Origin: Diplodia intermedia
Taxonomy: Eukaryota > Ascomycota > Dothideomycetes > Botryosphaeriales > Botryosphaeriaceae
DNA: 64,000 nucleotides
NCBI GenBank assembly: GCA_021495925.1
Contig: JAKEKT010000034.1
Location: 124,001 to 188,000 of the forward strand
Direction of reading: 5' to 3'
This document shows positions 61,820 to 64,000 of the stretch, one piece after another; the stretch's first letter is position 1; the number at the start of each line of letters is the position of its first letter. Both the position numbers and the translations under genes were made by a program. The notes beneath the pieces were generated by a model. It was not told where the DNA came from. It saw only the letters and a program-made list of their open reading frames with translations, and did not search any database.

Positions 61820-64000
61820 ACGACGTTTCTTGTTTGTTTTGCCATATGGCTGAATTGATGGCTACGGTGCAACTTCTTTCTATTATTTTTGTATCCAAGT
61901 AATCATGGATCGAATTCGCTTGCTACGCCGCCGTTCATGCTCGCCGCGCAGCTAGGATGTCGTCACCAGAACTTTCTTTGCTTACTGACCTCTCGACAAG
62001 TCGGACTGTTTGGAATGCACTGGTTGCTATTCCATAAGGTCTAAGTTACAAATGTTCGACTGACGCCCTGCCCGCACGCGGCAGGCGGGGCTGGAGTTAA
62101 GCGAGACACGCCATACCCGATATGGCAGCACAACAGGACGAGGTCCTTTATTTGTTGAGATCACGTTTTCACGTCGCCCATTGGAGGATCATCCTCTTGA
62201 AGCTAGCTAGGTGAGGATTGCCTTACATACAGCAGTTTTGGGGGCTGTCTGCCCGAATAAACCGGCATCGCTTGCCGTCGGCGTCTTGAAGTGGTTGAGG
62301 AACGCAACTGATAAGAGCAATGCCTTAGGAGCAATACGCGTCATTTTCAAGTAACTCGAGGTTGAGGGGCATTTTGAGATGGCTGTCAGCATAGTCTTGT
62401 CCTTCGGAGGTATGCAGCATCGTGACAGACTCCGCGGTGCTTCAGTGACGTACGGCGCAAAGCTGCCAAGACCGATGAGCAAAATTCGGCGCGTTATCGC
62501 CGGTTGCACCTGTGAGGCTGAGCTCATCGAAATTTGCTAAGCTGCAGCATACCTGGCATGCCCATCGCTGTTAGAGGCGCTGTGCAGGTGTGCGGATTGG
62601 CGGTCTGGGCTGAGATCGTGCTCAACTGTGAAGTCAACTGGCGCGTTTGGACGAGCTCAACAGCGTGAGGGGCAACGAAGAACTGTCCCGCAGTGATCTT
62701 AAGCGCGGTGAAGAGCCGTCAGCGTGCGGGCAAGCTATCCCACGCTCGATAGCAGCAACGCCGCCTCAGTGAAGGGCGTGCTGTCGGACGTCGCGCGGAA
62801 GTGACGGGTCAGCGAGAGTGCCCCGTGACAGATCGAAGCGGGCAGATCGGGGGTTACACGCGGGGGTCACTTGAGGCGGGAGATCTGCTCGGCTCAGGGT
62901 CGGCCGTGTCAGCAACCCGGGCGACGGAGGGGCAATGAGGGGTTGAAGGTTTCGCGTCCGGCGGGTCACGGACCAGCGGCGGCAGGAGGACACAAGGCGG
63001 ATGGGCTCAAAGAGCCGCGAGCCGCCTTGCCCACTCACACGTGGGGCCTCGACCGCGGTAGGGCTGAGAGGGGGATCTCCCGCCGTCACGCCTTGGCTCC
63101 CGTCCGGGGCCCCGGAGTCGCGGGCGGCGTGACGCTGCACCATGCAGGAACCGCGCCTCGTATCTGGCTGACGTGATTCGTGACCCTCTCGCGGGTGCCC
63201 TTGTCGCGCGTCATGAGGCGTGCTGGCCGGGCCTGCGCAGGGTCGACCTCCGCGACGGCGTGCGCGAGGCCACGCTCCTGCGGCCGTCCATGACGTGGCG
63301 CTGGTGTTGGTGGTGAGGAGGGGCAGTCGGGGGCAGGGCGGCCTGTGCGATGTCAGTCCACCAGAGTGCCCGTCTCCGCGGCGGCCGGGCAATTTCGAGA
63401 TGCAAATCGTGAAGGAGTTTCCATGTCCATCCCCGCAATGATCGCCCACCCCTGCGCATGCCACCAAACGCTTCTCGATGTCACTGTCGCGCTCGCAGCG
63501 GGAGCGGCCACGTTTGGCTTTGCGCACATGACGCAGGAATGGGAGGTTTGCCGGCGCCGCAAGCAAGGGCGGCAGCGCCCGCCAAAGCGCGCATTTGTTT
63601 GCGGCATGGCGCGAGATGCGGCAGCGCGTCGCGCCCCCGGCTGATTTGGTGATGCGCTGGGCGCGGGCAGGGCGGTGGTACTGCACTCACACCACCCCGT
63701 TTCTCGCTTGGGCTTAGCGGATCTTGGCCCAGCCGATGCACCTCGCAGTCTCCGCTCCTTGAGCCGGCCTTTTCGACCCTCTCACAGCCAACACCGCACG
63801 CGACCGCGCCCGCCGACTCCCGCACGACCGCCGCCCCTCCCATGCGCCGCCCGTAGCTGTGCTGTCCTGGCACCGGCTGCGTTGCTGCATCGCGAAACCC
63901 TCGTCGCCGCTCCTCGTTCCGGCCGAGCTAGGCCTGCCGCTCGCTCGCTACCCCGATACTGCACCTCGTCGTCGCGCCCCAAGCACCACCGCGCCCGCCC
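61820..64000. other. Right flank, no recognised gene
   Basis: GC content rises sharply beyond about 62.5 kb, producing long open frames on both strands (for example 62766-63686 minus). None resembles a known protein, and I treat them as composition artefacts. Confidence 0.5.

Noticed and set aside
62766..63686. 306-codon minus-strand frame near the right edge
   Set aside because: Arg/Pro/Ser-rich translation in very GC-rich DNA, with competing frames on both strands and no motif or splice structure.
435..64000. CRISPR arrays, bacterial operons, prophage or rRNA genes
   Set aside because: No regularly spaced direct repeats, ribosome-binding sites, phage genes or rRNA sequence were seen; the gene structures are eukaryotic.

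Overview
The window looks like nuclear DNA of a filamentous ascomycete (Pezizomycotina, probably Sordariomycetes). Genes are split by short 45-220 bp introns with GTAAGT/GTATGC-type donors and CTAAC/CTGAC branch points. The content includes a STRIPAK subunit of the HAM-2/PRO22 type, a PMA1 proton pump, a Cbf1-type bHLH factor, secreted carbohydrate-active enzymes, a small cysteine-rich secreted protein and a fungal STAND-type N-terminal domain. No operons, bacterial promoters or CRISPR arrays are seen.

Layout. 1-434: 3' end of a secreted M43-type metalloprotease, cut by the window edge. 435-7474: about 7 kb without a recognisable gene, carrying one copy of a small inverted-repeat element. 7475-13597: bifunctional 6-phosphofructo-2-kinase/fructose-2,6-bisphosphatase (-), a small DUF202 membrane protein (-) and RNase H1 (+). 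13598-17346: gene-poor, with a second inverted-repeat element, a weak ORF and a 31-bp triple repeat. 17347-27471: three minus-strand genes, namely RNA polymerase III subunit RPC2, an aldo/keto reductase with a duplicated promoter block, and plasma-membrane H+-ATPase PMA1. 27472-33910: more than 6 kb with only a tRNA-like locus. 33911-42820: small secreted cysteine-rich protein (+), STRIPAK/HAM-2 gene (-) and a GH43 enzyme (+). 42821-49556: nearly 7 kb of simple-sequence-rich DNA with the third inverted-repeat element. 49557-61819: a possible membrane-protein exon (-), CBF1 (-), GH5 exo-beta-1,3-glucanase (+), a YAG7-like RGG-box protein (+), and a 680-residue protein with a STAND-type N-terminus, ankyrin-like middle and CxxC pairs (+). 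61820-64000: nothing recognised.

The genes are independent housekeeping and secretory units (glycolytic control, Pol III transcription, proton pumping, sulphur/centromere-type bHLH regulation, cell fusion, wall-polysaccharide hydrolysis), not a pathway cluster. The most unusual signals are a three-copy MITE-like family whose two best copies have perfect 4-bp target duplications, the STAND-N/ankyrin/CxxC protein, a GC-AG intron in PMA1, and a tandem promoter duplication carrying bZIP-type sites upstream of the aldo/keto reductase. Exon boundaries were derived by hand from splice signals and reading-frame continuity; no RNA evidence was available.
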